A stretch of 64,000 bases of DNA from Flavobacteriales bacterium. Lineage in GTDB: Bacteria; Bacteroidota; Bacteroidia; Flavobacteriales_F; PHOS-HE28. The notes below the pieces were generated by a model. The model did not search any database, had not been told where the DNA came from, and saw nothing but the letters and a program-made list of their open reading frames with translations. Both the position numbers and the translations under genes were made by a program. This document shows positions 24,641 through 36,995 of this stretch, piece by piece. The first letter of the stretch is position 1; each line of letters starts with the position of its first letter. The stretch covers positions 124,001 to 188,000 of the forward strand of contig JACJZJ010000002.1 of the NCBI GenBank assembly GCA_020635675.1, read 5' to 3'.

Positions 24641-25936
24641 CTACAACCCCAACAACACCTCCCCGCCTTCCTTGCCGCCGAAGACGAGCTTGTTGGGATC
24701 CTCGAGCATCTCCTTCACCTTGTAGAGGAAGCTGACGCTCTCCTTGCCGTCGATCACGCGGTGGTCGTAGCTGAGGGCCACGTACATCACGGGGCGCACC
24801 TCCACGCGGCCGTCCACCGCCACCGGGCGCTCCACGATGTTGTGCATGCCCAGGATGGCGCTCTGCGGCGGGTTGAGGATGGGCGTGCTGAGCATGCTGC
24901 CGAACACCCCGCCGTTGGTGATGGTGAAGGTGCCGCCGGTCATCTCGTCGATGGTGAGCTTGCCGTCGCGGGCCTTCACCGCCAGTTCCTTGATCTTCGC
25001 CTCGATCTCTGCCAGTGACATCTGTTCCGCGTTGCGCAGGATGGGCACCATCAGGCCCTTGGGACTGCTGACGGCGATGCCGATGTCCGCGTAATCGAAG
25101 GTCACGAGGTCCTCCCCATCGAGCTGCCCGTTCACCGCGGGGAAGAGGCGCAGCGCCTCGGTGACGGCCTTGGTGAAGAAGCTCATGAAGCCGAGGCCCA
25201 CGCCGTGCGTCTCCTTGAACTTGTCCTTGTATTTGTCGCGCAGGGCCATCACCGCGCTCATGTCCACCTCGTTGAAGGTGGTGAGCATGGCGGTCTGGTT
25301 CTTCACGCTCACCAGGCGTTCGGCCACTTTCTTGCGCAGAGTGCTCAACTTGGCGCGGTGCGCCTCACGGCTTCCGCCCCAGCCGTTCATCAACTGCGGC
25401 GCGGACACGCCCCCGGCGATGTAGGCCTCCACGTCGCTCTTGGTGATGCGCCCGTTGGGGCCACTGCCGTGGACCTTGTCGGCGGGAATGCCCTTTTCGG
25501 TCATGACGGCTTTCGCCACGGGCGTGGCGTGGGAGGCTGTTGCAGGTTGCGCGTTGGCGGGTTGCGGGTTGCGGGATGCCGATCCCTCACCACTGACCGC
25601 TGACCGCTGACCGCTGGCTGCTCCATTGGACGACTTCTCCTTCTCCGCCTTTTTATCCGCCGTAGCCTTGGCTGAGGCGGACTTCTCGGCTTTCACGGAC
25701 GTATCGATCCTCGCCACCACATCGCCGACGTTCACCGTGGCATCGGCCTCGGCCAGGAGGGTGATCTTGCCTTCGTCCTCGGCGGTGAGCTCGAGGGTGG
25801 CCTTGTCGCTGTCGATCTCGGCGATCACCTGGTCCTTCTCCACCACGTCGCCGTTGCCCACGAGCCATTGGGCGATGCGCACTTCGCTGATGCTCTCGCC
25901 GGGGCTCGGCACCTTGATCTCCAGTTCCTTGCTCAT
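24641..25936 (-). CDS. odhB: 2-oxoglutarate dehydrogenase E2, dihydrolipoyl succinyltransferase
   Basis: 431 residues in the E2 layout. A lipoyl domain covers ~1-80 with the lipoylated Lys in [11 protein letters not shown] (~45). A flexible linker follows (~83-140), then the E1/E3-binding domain (~140-180; [20 protein letters not shown]) and the catalytic acyltransferase core (~200-431; [16 protein letters not shown] holds the active-site His and Asp). It transfers the succinyl group to CoA in the citric acid cycle. It starts 6 bases after odhA stops, so the two form an operon. E3 (lpd) is not in the window. The linker is odd: it is encoded partly by two short tandem arrays (see 25539-25618). 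Confidence 0.95.
   Translation of the reverse strand: MSKELEIKVPSPGESISEVRIAQWLVGNGDVVEKDQVIAEIDSDKATLELTAEDEGKITLLAEADATVNVGDVVARIDTSVKAEKSASAKATADKKAEKEKSSNGAASGQRSAVSGEGSASRNPQPANAQPATASHATPVAKAVMTEKGIPADKVHGSGPNGRITKSDVEAYIAGGVSAPQLMNGWGGSREAHRAKLSTLRKKVAERLVSVKNQTAMLTTFNEVDMSAVMALRDKYKDKFKETHGVGLGFMSFFTKAVTEALRLFPAVNGQLDGEDLVTFDYADIGIAVSSPKGLMVPILRNAEQMSLAEIEAKIKELAVKARDGKLTIDEMTGGTFTITNGGVFGSMLSTPILNPPQSAILGMHNIVERPVAVDGRVEVRPVMYVALSYDHRVIDGKESVSFLYKVKEMLEDPNKLVFGGKEGGEVLLGL
25539..25618. repeat. Two short tandem arrays inside the odhB linker
   Basis: Plus strand: a GGTTGCG-type array of 7-8 base units (25539-25577), then three 7-base TGACCGC units (25591-25618). Together they code for the [19 protein letters not shown] part of the E2 linker on the minus strand. 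The period is not a multiple of three, yet the overall frame is kept. Confidence 0.7.
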
Positions 25937-25942
25937 GGGTGG

Positions 25943-28705
<2,763 letters not shown>

Positions 28706-28728
28706 GCGCGGGGCCGCGGTTCCGCTCG

Positions 28729-28736
28729 CAAAGGTA
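28729..28736 (-). promoter_or_regulatory. -7 promoter element TACCTTTG for odhA-odhB
   Basis: Exact TAnnTTTG match on the minus strand, 23 bases upstream of the odhA ATG, giving a leader of under 20 bases. Confidence 0.65.
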
Positions 28737-28830
28737 GCCACCGGACCCGGCCCTTTAACGTCATTGGCCGCCAGGGAGTTGCCTGCCGATCCCGGCGAAA
28801 CGCCGTCCGGTGCGACACCAAGCAGGAAAG

Positions 28831-28925
28831 GACCACGGATGAACGCGGATCGACACGGATGAATGCAGCATCCTCCGATCAACCGGATGCCCGTATCCGT
28901 GTGCATCGGTGTTCAATCGTGGTTC
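28831..28925. repeat. Imperfect ~95-bp palindromic element
   Basis: A left arm (28831-28864, with the short direct unit GCGGATCGACACGGATGA) pairs with a right arm (28893-28925, ATCCGTGTGCATCGGTGTTC). About 26 of 33 positions are complementary, around a ~28-base centre. It lies between the odhA promoter and a minus-strand hypothetical gene. It codes for nothing supportable and looks like a miniature palindromic element. Confidence 0.65.
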
Positions 28926-28985
28926 CGCATTCGAGGAACGCACAGCCCGCTGTATTGTGGGCACGCAGGACCCGATAGCCCTGGA

Positions 28986-29369
28986 TCAGGGAGTTGCCCC
29001 ACCCGATCCGGAGAACCGTCGGCGGGTGAGCACCTTCTGCAGGGCCCGCAGCACGACGCGCCCAGCCAATTCGTGAAGCCCACCGGTGCGCAGGGCATCG
29101 ACGGTCCACCTTTCGGGCACGTCCACACGGTAGAGCACACGGTCCAGTGAGCCCTCCTCGAGGTGCTCCTGCAACAGGGGAAGCACTTCCCCGCGCAGGG
29201 CCTCGAACGCCCCGGGGTCGGCGGGCGGTGGCGTGATGCGGTCGGCCGGCCGCTCGAGGTCCTTGGTGAGCTGCGCGATGGTGGCGGTGAGCACGTCCTG
29301 CGTGGCCAGAACGAGGCCGGCCTCCTTCGGGGCGGGCAGGTTCCCAGGTCCGTTCGTGGATAACTCCAT
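28986..29369 (-). CDS. Conserved-looking hypothetical protein
   Basis: 127 residues (starts MELSTNGPGNLPAPKEAG), with mixed helix character and no signal peptide or membrane span. Helical segments lie around VLTATIAQLTKDLERPADRI and FEALRGEVLPLLQEHLEEGS; the basic C-terminal end is ALQKVLTRRRFSGSGGATP. I do not recognise a domain. The ORF could start at 29417, but the ATG at 29369 avoids overlap with the promoter of the divergent gene. Codon use looks like that of neighbouring core genes, so it is likely real. Confidence 0.55.
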   Translation of the reverse strand: MELSTNGPGNLPAPKEAGLVLATQDVLTATIAQLTKDLERPADRITPPPADPGAFEALRGEVLPLLQEHLEEGSLDRVLYRVDVPERWTVDALRTGGLHELAGRVVLRALQKVLTRRRFSGSGGATP

Positions 29370-29393
29370 CGGATGGCGCGGGGACCACGGCAC

Positions 29394-29401
29394 TACTTTT
29401 G
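29394..29401 (+). promoter_or_regulatory. -7 promoter element TACTTTTG
   Basis: Exact TAnnTTTG match, 48 bases before the ATG at 29450 of the secreted hypothetical gene. Confidence 0.5.
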
Positions 29402-29449
29402 GTCGCCCTTGCGGCAAGTTAGCTCACCCTTCGATCCATTCTTCACGTG

Positions 29450-30331
29450 ATGATGACCCGTACGACGACCTTCCTCGCCCTGCTCGCCACCACCACCCTG
29501 TTGCACGCCCAATACGGCACCTTCGATGCGGCCTTCGTGAAGGATGCCCGTGCCAGGACGACCCTCGTCGTGCTGGACGATGGCGATTCCCCCTACAACC
29601 GGGCGATGATCGACGCCGTGAAGGCGAATTGGAAGTTCACCGGCACGTTCGACTTCGTTCACGTGGGTGACCTGGCCACCCAGCCGATGTCCGCCGACAA
29701 CCTCTACCTGCTGAAGTCGGCGAAGAACGATCCGGAGAAGCACACCGCCGTGTTCCTCACGCTGATCCAGGGCTGGAAGCAGAAGAAGAACGAGACGATG
29801 CAGGCCACGGACAATGCGTTCACCACGATCCCGGCGGACCAGGAACTGGCGTTCATCATGATCGACCCGAAGGCGATCAACGAGCAGAACACCGGTCCGA
29901 TGCTGAACATCTACGTGAAGCACCTGCAGGACTACCTGGGGATGGTGGAGAAGGGCCAGATCACCGACAAGACCACCGCCGACCGCATCTATGACGGACG
30001 CACGCGCCTGATCCGCGACACCGAACTGCTGGTGGCCGAGGAGCATCTCGACAAGAGCGTGGCGGACGCGGGTGCGATCAAGGCCGAGTACCAATCACCC
30101 GTGCAGGTGGTGAAGCTGGCCGATCTGGTGAACGCGGTGAAGTCCGGCGACCGGGGCAAGACCGTGACGGACATGCTGCTCACCGGCGACTACAAGACGA
30201 AGTGGTGCTTCAAGCGCGTGTTCAACGCCGGCACCGGCGAGCTGATGTTCCAGAGCGACGACGCCGCGCTCTACGGCAAGAAGGAGGGCTTCCTGATCGG
30301 CGACTTCAAGTCGATCGAGCGGGCGCGATAA
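29450..30331 (+). CDS. Secreted hypothetical protein
   Basis: 293 residues. Signal peptide (MMTRTTTFLALLATTTLLHA, cleavage near HAQYG) followed by a ~270-residue soluble domain of mixed helix and strand with a Lys-rich middle (QGWKQKKNETMQATD) and no Cys pairs apart from one (KWCFKRVF). No sorting domain or lipobox is present, so it is most likely periplasmic. I do not recognise a family, although secreted proteins of this size and composition are common in Bacteroidota. Starts at GTG 29447, ATG 29450 and ATG 29453 are adjacent; 29450 is used. Confidence 0.7.
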   Translation: MMTRTTTFLALLATTTLLHAQYGTFDAAFVKDARARTTLVVLDDGDSPYNRAMIDAVKANWKFTGTFDFVHVGDLATQPMSADNLYLLKSAKNDPEKHTAVFLTLIQGWKQKKNETMQATDNAFTTIPADQELAFIMIDPKAINEQNTGPMLNIYVKHLQDYLGMVEKGQITDKTTADRIYDGRTRLIRDTELLVAEEHLDKSVADAGAIKAEYQSPVQVVKLADLVNAVKSGDRGKTVTDMLLTGDYKTKWCFKRVFNAGTGELMFQSDDAALYGKKEGFLIGDFKSIERAR

Positions 30332-30374
30332 GCGCTCGGTGACCAAAGTCGCCGGGAACGGCACGACCCCATCG

Positions 30375-30382
30375 TACCTTCA
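30375..30382 (+). promoter_or_regulatory. Possible -7 element TACCTTCA
   Basis: Two-base variant of TAnnTTTG, 36 bases before the small membrane gene at 30419. Weak, but in the expected place. Confidence 0.3.
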
Positions 30383-30418
30383 TGGGAACCACGGACATGT
30401 TCCGTGCGTGCTCCTGCT

Positions 30419-30661
30419 ATGCGGCCCCTGCCCATCGCCGTACATGTGGTCACCAGCGTGCTGCTGGTGAACATGGCCGTGTCGCTCTTCGGCGCGCCGG
30501 ACCGGCTGTACCTGCTGTTGTTCATGGCCGCACCTTTCCTCATGGGCTGGATGGTGGTGCAGGTACTGAAGGACAAGAACGTACCGATGAAGGACCTGGA
30601 GCGCGGCGCCGAATGGGGCTACGCGGACCGGGAGGACCTGCGGCCGGTGGACCTCGCCTGA
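30419..30661 (+). CDS. Small two-span membrane protein
   Basis: 80 residues: an N-terminal span (LPIAVHVVTSVLLVNMAVSL), a second span (LYLLLFMAAPFLMGWMVVQV) and a charged cytosolic tail (KDKNVPMKDLERGAEWGYAD). No known domain. Codon use matches the core genome, and it precedes the epimerase gene by 36 bases on the same strand, so the two could be co-transcribed. The start at 30419 is chosen because the in-frame GTG upstream (30404) adds only five residues. Confidence 0.6.
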   Translation: MRPLPIAVHVVTSVLLVNMAVSLFGAPDRLYLLLFMAAPFLMGWMVVQVLKDKNVPMKDLERGAEWGYADREDLRPVDLA

Positions 30662-30697
30662 ACCGGATCGGGGGATCGGGTGTTCCTTCGCAACACG

Positions 30698-31599
30698 ATG
30701 GCCACCATCCTGATCACCGGCGGCAGCGGCCTGATCGGCACGCACCTGACCTCCACCCTGCGGACCGCGGGGCACACCGTGCGTCATCTGAGCCGGACAC
30801 CGGGGGCAGGAGCGACGTGCCTGTGTTCACCTGGGACGTGGAGCAGGGTGTGCTGGACCCGGCCGCGCTTGCCGGTGTGGACCACATCGTGCACCTGGCC
30901 GGTGCGCCGATCGATCACGGTCGATGGACACCGCGGCGCGTGCAGGAGCTGATCGACAGCCGCGCAGAGAGCGCACGCCTTCTGTTGCGCGTCGCGCGGG
31001 AGCAGGGCACGAGACCCACTTCCTTCGTCAGCGCCGCCGGGATCGACTATTACGGCGCGGTGACCTCGGACCACATCTTCACCGAGGACGATCCTCCGGG
31101 CAATGACACCATCGGTCGCATCAGCCGGGCATGGGAAGACGCAGTGGATGAATGGTGCGACCACTGCCGCGTGGTGAAGCTGCGCACACCGCCGGTGCAG
31201 GCTGCGGATGGCGGTGCCTTGCCCCGACTGGCCGGTCTTGCGCGCTGGGGTCTGGCGGCACCCCTGGGTACCGGACGCCAGATCTGGCCCTGGGTGCACA
31301 TCGACGACCTCGTGGCAGCCTATGTCCGGGCGATCACCGATCCGGTCCTGCAGGGTGCGTACAACGTCTGCGCCCCTGAACAGCCGGACAACCGCACCTC
31401 CATGCGCACGCTCGCACGGGTGCTGCATCGCCCTTTCCTGCTGCCCCCGGTGCCGGGGATCCTGTTGCGCCTGCTCCTGGGCGGTGTCGCCGACGCGCTG
31501 CTGCACGGCAGCCGCATCAGTGGTTCGCGGTTGAAGGCCACAGGCTTCACCTTCCAGTACCCCGAGCTGGAGCCTGCCCTGCGCGACCTGCTTCAGTGA
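30698..31599 (+). pseudogene. SDR39U1-type NAD-dependent epimerase, frameshifted at a G-run
   Basis: The first ~36 codons (MATILITGGSGLIGTHLTST, a Rossmann GGSGLIG nucleotide-binding loop) are in one frame, and the rest (from DVPVFTWD through the C-terminal LLLGGVADALLHGSR and LKATGFTFQYPEL) is in another. The switch falls at GGGGG, 30802-30806. One extra G would join both parts into ...LSRTPGGRSDVPVFTWD..., a normal ~300-residue TIGR01777/SDR39U1 protein, so a one-base deletion is the simplest explanation. Family members are predicted NAD(P)-binding epimerases of unknown substrate. All other landmarks (IDYYGAV, WPWVHIDDLVAAYVRAI) are intact, so a homopolymer sequencing error is as likely as a true mutation. 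Confidence 0.8.
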
Positions 31600-32549
31600 G
31601 CGCGTTGCAGCAGCAGGTCCGCCAGTTCGCGTAGCGGCGTCTTGTTCTCCTCCGCCGCCGGCACCGCATCCAGCGCGGCGATCGCCGAACGGTGATGGCG
31701 CTCCACCTCGGCCTCGGTGTCGGCCGGCACGCCCAATTCCACGAGCACACGGAGCATGCGCTGCACGTCACGCACCTCGGGGCCCTTCATCAACTCCTCC
31801 TGCAGTTCGGTACGGTCCAACTCCTGGCTCCGCTCCAGACCACGGATCAGCAGAAAGGTCTTCTTCCCCGCGCGGAGATCGCCGCCCGGTCGCTTGCCCA
31901 CCTTCTCGGGATCGCCGAACGCGTCGAGCAGGTCATCGCGCAGTTGGAACGCCAGCCCCAGGTGCTCACCGAACCGTCCGAGCTGCTTCGCGTCCTGCTC
32001 CGAAGCCCCACCTCGGAGCGCACCCACCTCGAGCGCACCCGCCAGCAGCGCGGCCGTTTTCAGACGGATCATCTCCAGATAGTCGTCCACGCCGACGGCA
32101 TCGGACGTCTCGAAACCCATGTCCATCTCCTGCCCTTCGCACACTTCCAGGGCGCGCTGGGAGAAGACCGGCAGTACACGCGGGTCCGTGCCCATCAATT
32201 GATAGGCCATCACCAGGAGCGCATCACCGGAGAGGATCGCACCGGCTGTGTTCCACTTCGTGTGCACGGTGGGCTGGCTCCGGCGCAGCGGCGCCTGGTC
32301 CATGATGTCGTCGTGCATCAGGGTGAAGTTGTGGAAGAGCTCGATGCCGAGGGCCTGGTCGAGCGCGGCACGGGGATCCCCACCGAAGAGAGCGCAACCC
32401 ATGAGCGTGGCAACGGGGCGCACGCGCTTGGCGGGCAGACCCAGCAGGTAGGTGATGCGGTGGTACAGTGGATCATCGGGCAGGGCCTTCGTCCAGTCGG
32501 CCAGCCGTTCCTCCACGAGACCGCGGTATACCTCGATGGTCGTGTTCAT
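31593..32549 (-). CDS. Polyprenyl diphosphate synthase (trans-isoprenyl, FPP/GGPP type)
   Basis: 318 residues with both aspartate-rich motifs: [11 protein letters not shown] (~80-84) and [11 protein letters not shown] (~204-208). [16 protein letters not shown] is a conserved basic pocket for the homoallylic diphosphate. It condenses isopentenyl diphosphate units onto an allylic chain; the chain length cannot be read off here. Its start overlaps the stop of rfbA as ATGA, making it the last gene of a coupled operon (RND exporter, rfbA, this gene). The product may feed quinones, carotenoids or a lipid carrier. It ends 7 bases past the end of the convergent epimerase gene. Confidence 0.9.
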   Translation of the reverse strand: MNTTIEVYRGLVEERLADWTKALPDDPLYHRITYLLGLPAKRVRPVATLMGCALFGGDPRAALDQALGIELFHNFTLMHDDIMDQAPLRRSQPTVHTKWNTAGAILSGDALLVMAYQLMGTDPRVLPVFSQRALEVCEGQEMDMGFETSDAVGVDDYLEMIRLKTAALLAGALEVGALRGGASEQDAKQLGRFGEHLGLAFQLRDDLLDAFGDPEKVGKRPGGDLRAGKKTFLLIRGLERSQELDRTELQEELMKGPEVRDVQRMLRVLVELGVPADTEAEVERHHRSAIAALDAVPAAEENKTPLRELADLLLQRAH

Positions 32550-33412
32550 CGGTCGCCCGCCAGCCGCATCAGGTACTCGCCATAGCCGCTCTTCATCAGG
32601 GGCGCGGCCAGTTCCCGGAGCCGGGCGGCATCGATGTAGCCCTTCTTGAAGGCGACCTCCTCGATGCAACCGATGCGGAGCCCCTGGCGTTCCTCGATCA
32701 CCTGCACGAACTGGCCTGCCTGCATCAGCGAGGTGAACGTGCCCGTGTCGAGCCAGGCGGTGCCACGGTCCATGATCTCCACCTGCAATTTGCCGCGGCG
32801 CAGGTACTCCCGGTTCACATCGGTGATCTCGTACTCGCCACGTGCGCTGGGCTTCAGCGCGGCGGCGATGTCGACCACGCTGTTGTCGTAGAAGTAGAGC
32901 CCCGGCACGGCGAAGTTGCTCCTGGGTTTCGCGGGTTTCTCCTCGATGCTCAGCACGCGATTGTCCGCATCGAAATCCACCACTCCATAGCGTTCGGGGT
33001 CGCTCACGTGGTAGGCGAAGACCAGTCCGCCATCAGGATCGGTGTGCTTAGCGAGCATGCGCCCGAAACCCACGCCATAGAAGATGTTGTCACCCAGGAC
33101 CAACGCCACGGGATCGTCGCCGATGAAGTCGCGGCCGATCACGAAGGCCTGTGCGAGGCCATTGGGCTTCGGCTGTTCGGCATAGGAAAAGGTGCAGCCG
33201 AGCTGGGTGCCATCGCCGAGCAGTTTCCGGAACTGGGGAAGGTCGTGCGGCGTGCTGATCACCAGCACCTCGCGGATCCCCGCCGCCATCAGCGTGCTCA
33301 GCGGATAGTACACCATCGGCTTGTCGTACACCGGCATGAGCTGCTTGCTCACCGCCAGGGTCAAAGGATGCAAACGGGTGCCGGAACCTCCGGCCAGGAT
33401 GATGCCTTTCAT
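32546..33412 (-). CDS. rfbA: Glucose-1-phosphate thymidylyltransferase
   Basis: 288 residues, the normal RmlA length. Opens with [20 protein letters not shown] (the nucleotide-binding GGSGTRL loop), followed by [28 protein letters not shown], the sugar-binding region YGVVDFD and [20 protein letters not shown]. It makes dTDP-glucose from dTTP and glucose-1-phosphate, the first step of dTDP-rhamnose and related sugars. The later genes rfbB, rfbC and rfbD are not in the window, and rfbA sits between an RND exporter and a prenyl synthase with ATGA overlaps on both sides. That placement is unusual. Confidence 0.95.
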   Translation of the reverse strand: MKGIILAGGSGTRLHPLTLAVSKQLMPVYDKPMVYYPLSTLMAAGIREVLVISTPHDLPQFRKLLGDGTQLGCTFSYAEQPKPNGLAQAFVIGRDFIGDDPVALVLGDNIFYGVGFGRMLAKHTDPDGGLVFAYHVSDPERYGVVDFDADNRVLSIEEKPAKPRSNFAVPGLYFYDNSVVDIAAALKPSARGEYEITDVNREYLRRGKLQVEIMDRGTAWLDTGTFTSLMQAGQFVQVIEERQGLRIGCIEEVAFKKGYIDAARLRELAAPLMKSGYGEYLMRLAGDR

Positions 33413-35841
33413 GCTTCGTCGGGCGAGGAGGATCGATGGGATGAACGCGGCCCCTCGTGGTCATGGCCTTCGATGTGGAGCTCCTGCATGTCGATGTCGT
33501 CCTCCTCGTCCAGGATCTCCAGCAGCGGTTCATCGAACGCCTTGGTGGTGATGGACCGCTCGAAGGAAAGCAGGAGCGCGGGCAGAACAAGGAGGTTGGT
33601 GAACATGGCCACGCCGAGCGTGATCGAGATGAGGGTGCCCATCGCCTTCACGCCGCCGAATTCGCTCAGAATGAACATGGAGAAACCGCAGAAGAGCACC
33701 ACGGCGGTGTAGATCACCCCGATGCTGGTCTCACGCAAGGCCAGTTCCACGGAACGGCGCAGGTCGTGTCCGGTGAGCCGCAGCTCCAGTCTGTACTTCG
33801 ACAGGAAATGGATCGCATTGTCCACCGCGATGCCGAACGCGATGCTGAACACCAGGATGGTGCTCGGCTTGATGGGGATCCCGAGATAGCCCATCAGGCC
33901 ACCGGTGACGATCAAGGGGAGCAGGTTGGGCACCAACGACACCAACACCATGCGGGCGGAGTTGAAGATCAACGCCATCAGCAGGCCGATCACCACGATG
34001 GCGATGGCCAAACTGATCACCAGGTTGCTCACCATGTAGGCGGTCCCCTTCAGGAAGACCATGCTGGTACCGGTGAGCGTCACCCGGTATTTCAGCGGAT
34101 CGAAGATGCTGTCGATCTGCGGCCGCAGGCGGGCCACCACCTTGTCCATGCGCTGTGTGCCCACGTCGGCCATCTGCACCGTGAGGCGGGTGGTCTGCCG
34201 GGAGCTGTCCAGGAAGGCCTTGGCCAGGTCCTGCTTGCCACTGAGGTTCTGGAGGTAGGGCAGGATGAAACGATCGGGGCCGGAGGAGCGGATCAGCTGG
34301 TAACGTTCAGGGTTGCCCCCGTAGAACGCCTGCTTGGTGAACTTCACCGCCTCCACGATGCTGAGCGGGCGCGAGAACACCGGGTAGGTCTCCAGCGTAT
34401 CGCTGAGCTTTTCGATCCTGCGCAGGGTGGCTTCCTTCAGCGCGTAACCCTTCTTCTTCGCGTCGATCATCAACTCGAGGGGCATCACCCCTTTGAAGTT
34501 CCGTTCGAAGAAGTGAAGATCGGTGAGCACCGGTCCGTCCTTGGGCAGGTCGTCCACGATCCGGCTCTGGTTCTTCAGCATCCGAAGGCCGATCAACCCG
34601 AACGCCAGCACCCCGAGAGAGGTGACATAAATGGCGGTACGCCGCTGCTTGACCGTGCGCACGATCCATTCCACGGCCTTGTCCAGCCAGCGGCGGTCGA
34701 GGTGGCTCGTATGGCGCGGCTTCGGCGGGGCCTGGAAGCTGAACAGGATGGGGATCAGCAACAGGGCCAGCACGAACAGCAGCATGATGTTCAGCGCGGC
34801 GATGATGCCGAACTGCCGCAACACGTCGCTGTAGGTCAACATGAAGGTGCCGAAGCCGAGCGCGGTGGTGGCATTGGTCATGAACGCCGCCGTGCCCACG
34901 CGTGAGATCACCCGCTGCAACGCGCGCACCTTGTTGTTGTGGCGGACGTACTCGTGGTGATACTTATTGATGAGGAACACGCAGTTCGGCACCCCGATCA
35001 CGATGAGCAGGGGCGGCACCACGGAGGTGAGGATGTTCAGTTCGAACCCGAGCAGGGCCATGGTGCCGAAGGCCCAGACCACGCTGGTGAGCACCACGAG
35101 CAGGGAATAGAGCATGACGCGCCAGCTCCGGAAGAAGAGCAGCAACAGCAGGGCGGTGACCCCGACGGCCAGGCCAACGAACATGGGCAGTTCGCCCTGG
35201 AGCAACTGGGTCGTGCGCACCCGGATGTAGGGAAGTCCACTGCGATGCACTTGGATCCCGCCCTGCTCGAAGGCGCTGACGCGTTCCTCCAACGCATCGA
35301 TCACGCGGTCGCGGTCGTTCGTGTCGAACACCCGAGCGTCCACGAACACCATCATCAAGCTCGCCCCGGTACTGTCATTGTAGAGCAGGCCGCGATAGAA
35401 GGGCAGCGAGCGCACCTTCGTGAGGATCGTGTCCATCTCCGCCTGCGAACCCGGCGGAGAGGTCATCACGGGCATCAATCGGAAGCGCTTGAGGCTGTCG
35501 TCACGCACCAGGTCGAACAGGTGGGCCTCGCTGAAGACCGAGTCGATCCCGTCGATCTTCTTCAGATCGTTGCCCAGCTGCCACCAGGCCGTGAAGAACT
35601 CCGGCTGATAGAGGCGGCGGTCCTCCACGCCGAGCACGATCACATTCCCGTCCTCGGAGAATTTCTGCAGGAACTGTTGGTAAACGATGTAGGCGCTGTC
35701 GTTCTTGGGCAGCAGTCCGCCGTGCTTGAAGCTGGTACGGACCTCACGGGCCTTCCACCCCATGAAAAGGGTGATCGTCCCCAGGGCGATGAGGATCCCG
35801 GTCCTGTTGCGCAGGACCCTGCTTGCCAGCCATTCCCACAT
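33409..35841 (-). CDS. RND/MMPL-family exporter (COG1033 type)
   Basis: 810 residues with two similar halves, each opening with a membrane helix, a large periplasmic loop and a group of five helices. The first helix is near [20 protein letters not shown]. Helix groups lie around [20 protein letters not shown] and [20 protein letters not shown] in the first half, and [20 protein letters not shown] and [20 protein letters not shown] in the second; the latter contains the membrane acidic Asp of proton-driven RND proteins. The His/Glu-rich tail ([20 protein letters not shown]) is cytosolic. Related proteins export lipids such as hopanoids. Start chosen at MWEWLAS (35841). The next gene overlaps by ATGA. 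The substrate is unknown; the prenyl synthase in the same operon hints at a lipid. Confidence 0.85.
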   Translation of the reverse strand: MWEWLASRVLRNRTGILIALGTITLFMGWKAREVRTSFKHGGLLPKNDSAYIVYQQFLQKFSEDGNVIVLGVEDRRLYQPEFFTAWWQLGNDLKKIDGIDSVFSEAHLFDLVRDDSLKRFRLMPVMTSPPGSQAEMDTILTKVRSLPFYRGLLYNDSTGASLMMVFVDARVFDTNDRDRVIDALEERVSAFEQGGIQVHRSGLPYIRVRTTQLLQGELPMFVGLAVGVTALLLLLFFRSWRVMLYSLLVVLTSVVWAFGTMALLGFELNILTSVVPPLLIVIGVPNCVFLINKYHHEYVRHNNKVRALQRVISRVGTAAFMTNATTALGFGTFMLTYSDVLRQFGIIAALNIMLLFVLALLLIPILFSFQAPPKPRHTSHLDRRWLDKAVEWIVRTVKQRRTAIYVTSLGVLAFGLIGLRMLKNQSRIVDDLPKDGPVLTDLHFFERNFKGVMPLELMIDAKKKGYALKEATLRRIEKLSDTLETYPVFSRPLSIVEAVKFTKQAFYGGNPERYQLIRSSGPDRFILPYLQNLSGKQDLAKAFLDSSRQTTRLTVQMADVGTQRMDKVVARLRPQIDSIFDPLKYRVTLTGTSMVFLKGTAYMVSNLVISLAIAIVVIGLLMALIFNSARMVLVSLVPNLLPLIVTGGLMGYLGIPIKPSTILVFSIAFGIAVDNAIHFLSKYRLELRLTGHDLRRSVELALRETSIGVIYTAVVLFCGFSMFILSEFGGVKAMGTLISITLGVAMFTNLLVLPALLLSFERSITTKAFDEPLLEILDEEDDIDMQELHIEGHDHEGPRSSHRSSSPDEA

Positions 35842-35943
35842 TGATGCAGAACGGAGCCCCGGATGCGCCGGAGCCGCGACCGACAAAGGAACGAGATCCC
35901 CGGCGGAGGGGGCCGGGCATGAGCACATGGATACACGCTCCCC

Positions 35944-35951
35944 TAACTTGG
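35944..35951 (+). promoter_or_regulatory. -7-like element TAACTTGG
   Basis: TAnnTTGG variant ending 6 bases before the ATG at 35958. The same TAACTTG form occurs before the di-haem protein gene. Confidence 0.4.
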
Positions 35952-35957
35952 TCCACG

Positions 35958-36980
35958 ATGCGCGCCGATCTGCGTGATGGGGCCGAATGGGGCCGGCGAC
36001 TGACCCCGCGTCGCGCCCGGAACGCCTACCACATCTGGCGGAGCTTCCGCCGTGCACGCCGCACGGGCGATCCCCGGATCGACGGCCTTCCGGTAACCAT
36101 CAGCTTCGAGCCCACCACGGCCTGCAACCTGCGCTGTCCCGAATGCCCCAGCGGTCTGCGCAACTTCACCCGGCCCACCGGCAATCTGCGGTCCGACCTC
36201 TTCAACCGGGTGATCGATGAGCTGGCGCCCGACCTCTGGGGCCTGACCTTCTACTTTCAGGGCGAACCCTACATCAACCCGGGCTTCCTGGACATGGTGC
36301 GGTATGCGCGGGCGAAGGGCATCTACACCGCCACCAGCACCAATGCGCATTTCCTCGATGAGGCACGCGCGGAGGCCACCGTGCGCAGCGGATTGTCGCG
36401 GTTGATCATCTCCCTCGACGGCACCGACCAGGCCACCTACGAACAGTACCGCCGCGAGGGCGATCTGGACAAGGTGTTGAAAGGCGCGGAACGCATCGTC
36501 CGCTGGAAACGGAAGCTGAAGAGCCGCACCCCACATGTCGTGTTCCAGTTCCTGGTGGTGCGGCCGAACGAACACCAGGTACCCGAGGCGCGCGAGCTGG
36601 CGAAGCGGATCGGCGTGGACGACCTCTGGCTGAAGACCGCCCAGGTGTATGATCCACGCGACGACCATCCGCTGATCCCCACGCAGGACCGCTATGCACG
36701 CTACCGGCGCAAGGCCGATGGCACCTGGGAAGTGAAGAATCGGCTGGACGACCACTGCTGGAAGATGTGGCACAGCTGCGTGATCACGTGGGACGGCCGC
36801 GTGGTGCCCTGCTGTTTCGACAAGGATGCCCACCACGTGCTCGGCGACCTTCGGTCTCAGAGCTTTCGTGAGATCTGGACCAGCGCGGCCTATGCGGACT
36901 TCCGCCGCACGCTGTTCACTTCACGCAGCAGCATCGAGATGTGCCGGAATTGTTCGGAGGGGAGCCCGGTGTGGGTGTGA
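35958..36980 (+). CDS. Radical SAM protein with SPASM domain
   Basis: 340 residues. The radical-SAM cluster motif is TACNLRCPEC (Cys 56, 60 and 63), followed by FYFQGEPYINPGFLDMV and the SAM-binding GIYTATSTNAHFL region; DGTDQATYEQYRR is also family-typical. The C-terminal SPASM part holds CWKMWHSCVITWDGRVVPCC and the closing CRNC, enough Cys for auxiliary Fe-S cluster(s). Such enzymes modify peptides, sugars or proteins by radical chemistry; the substrate is not evident and no precursor-peptide gene is seen nearby. Start at 35958 because of the -7 element directly upstream; it diverges from the RND exporter operon. Confidence 0.85.
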   Translation: MRADLRDGAEWGRRLTPRRARNAYHIWRSFRRARRTGDPRIDGLPVTISFEPTTACNLRCPECPSGLRNFTRPTGNLRSDLFNRVIDELAPDLWGLTFYFQGEPYINPGFLDMVRYARAKGIYTATSTNAHFLDEARAEATVRSGLSRLIISLDGTDQATYEQYRREGDLDKVLKGAERIVRWKRKLKSRTPHVVFQFLVVRPNEHQVPEARELAKRIGVDDLWLKTAQVYDPRDDHPLIPTQDRYARYRRKADGTWEVKNRLDDHCWKMWHSCVITWDGRVVPCCFDKDAHHVLGDLRSQSFREIWTSAAYADFRRTLFTSRSSIEMCRNCSEGSPVWV

Positions 36981-36995
36981 TGGGATGCGACCCTC

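Noticed and set aside
30382..31599. A single 405-residue plus-strand protein
   Set aside because: Its N-terminal third is nonsense read over the small membrane gene; only the part after 30806 is real and belongs to the frameshifted epimerase.
33457..34905. 482-codon plus-strand open frame opposite the RND exporter
   Set aside because: His/Gln/Glu-rich mirror of a membrane protein; no protein-like features.
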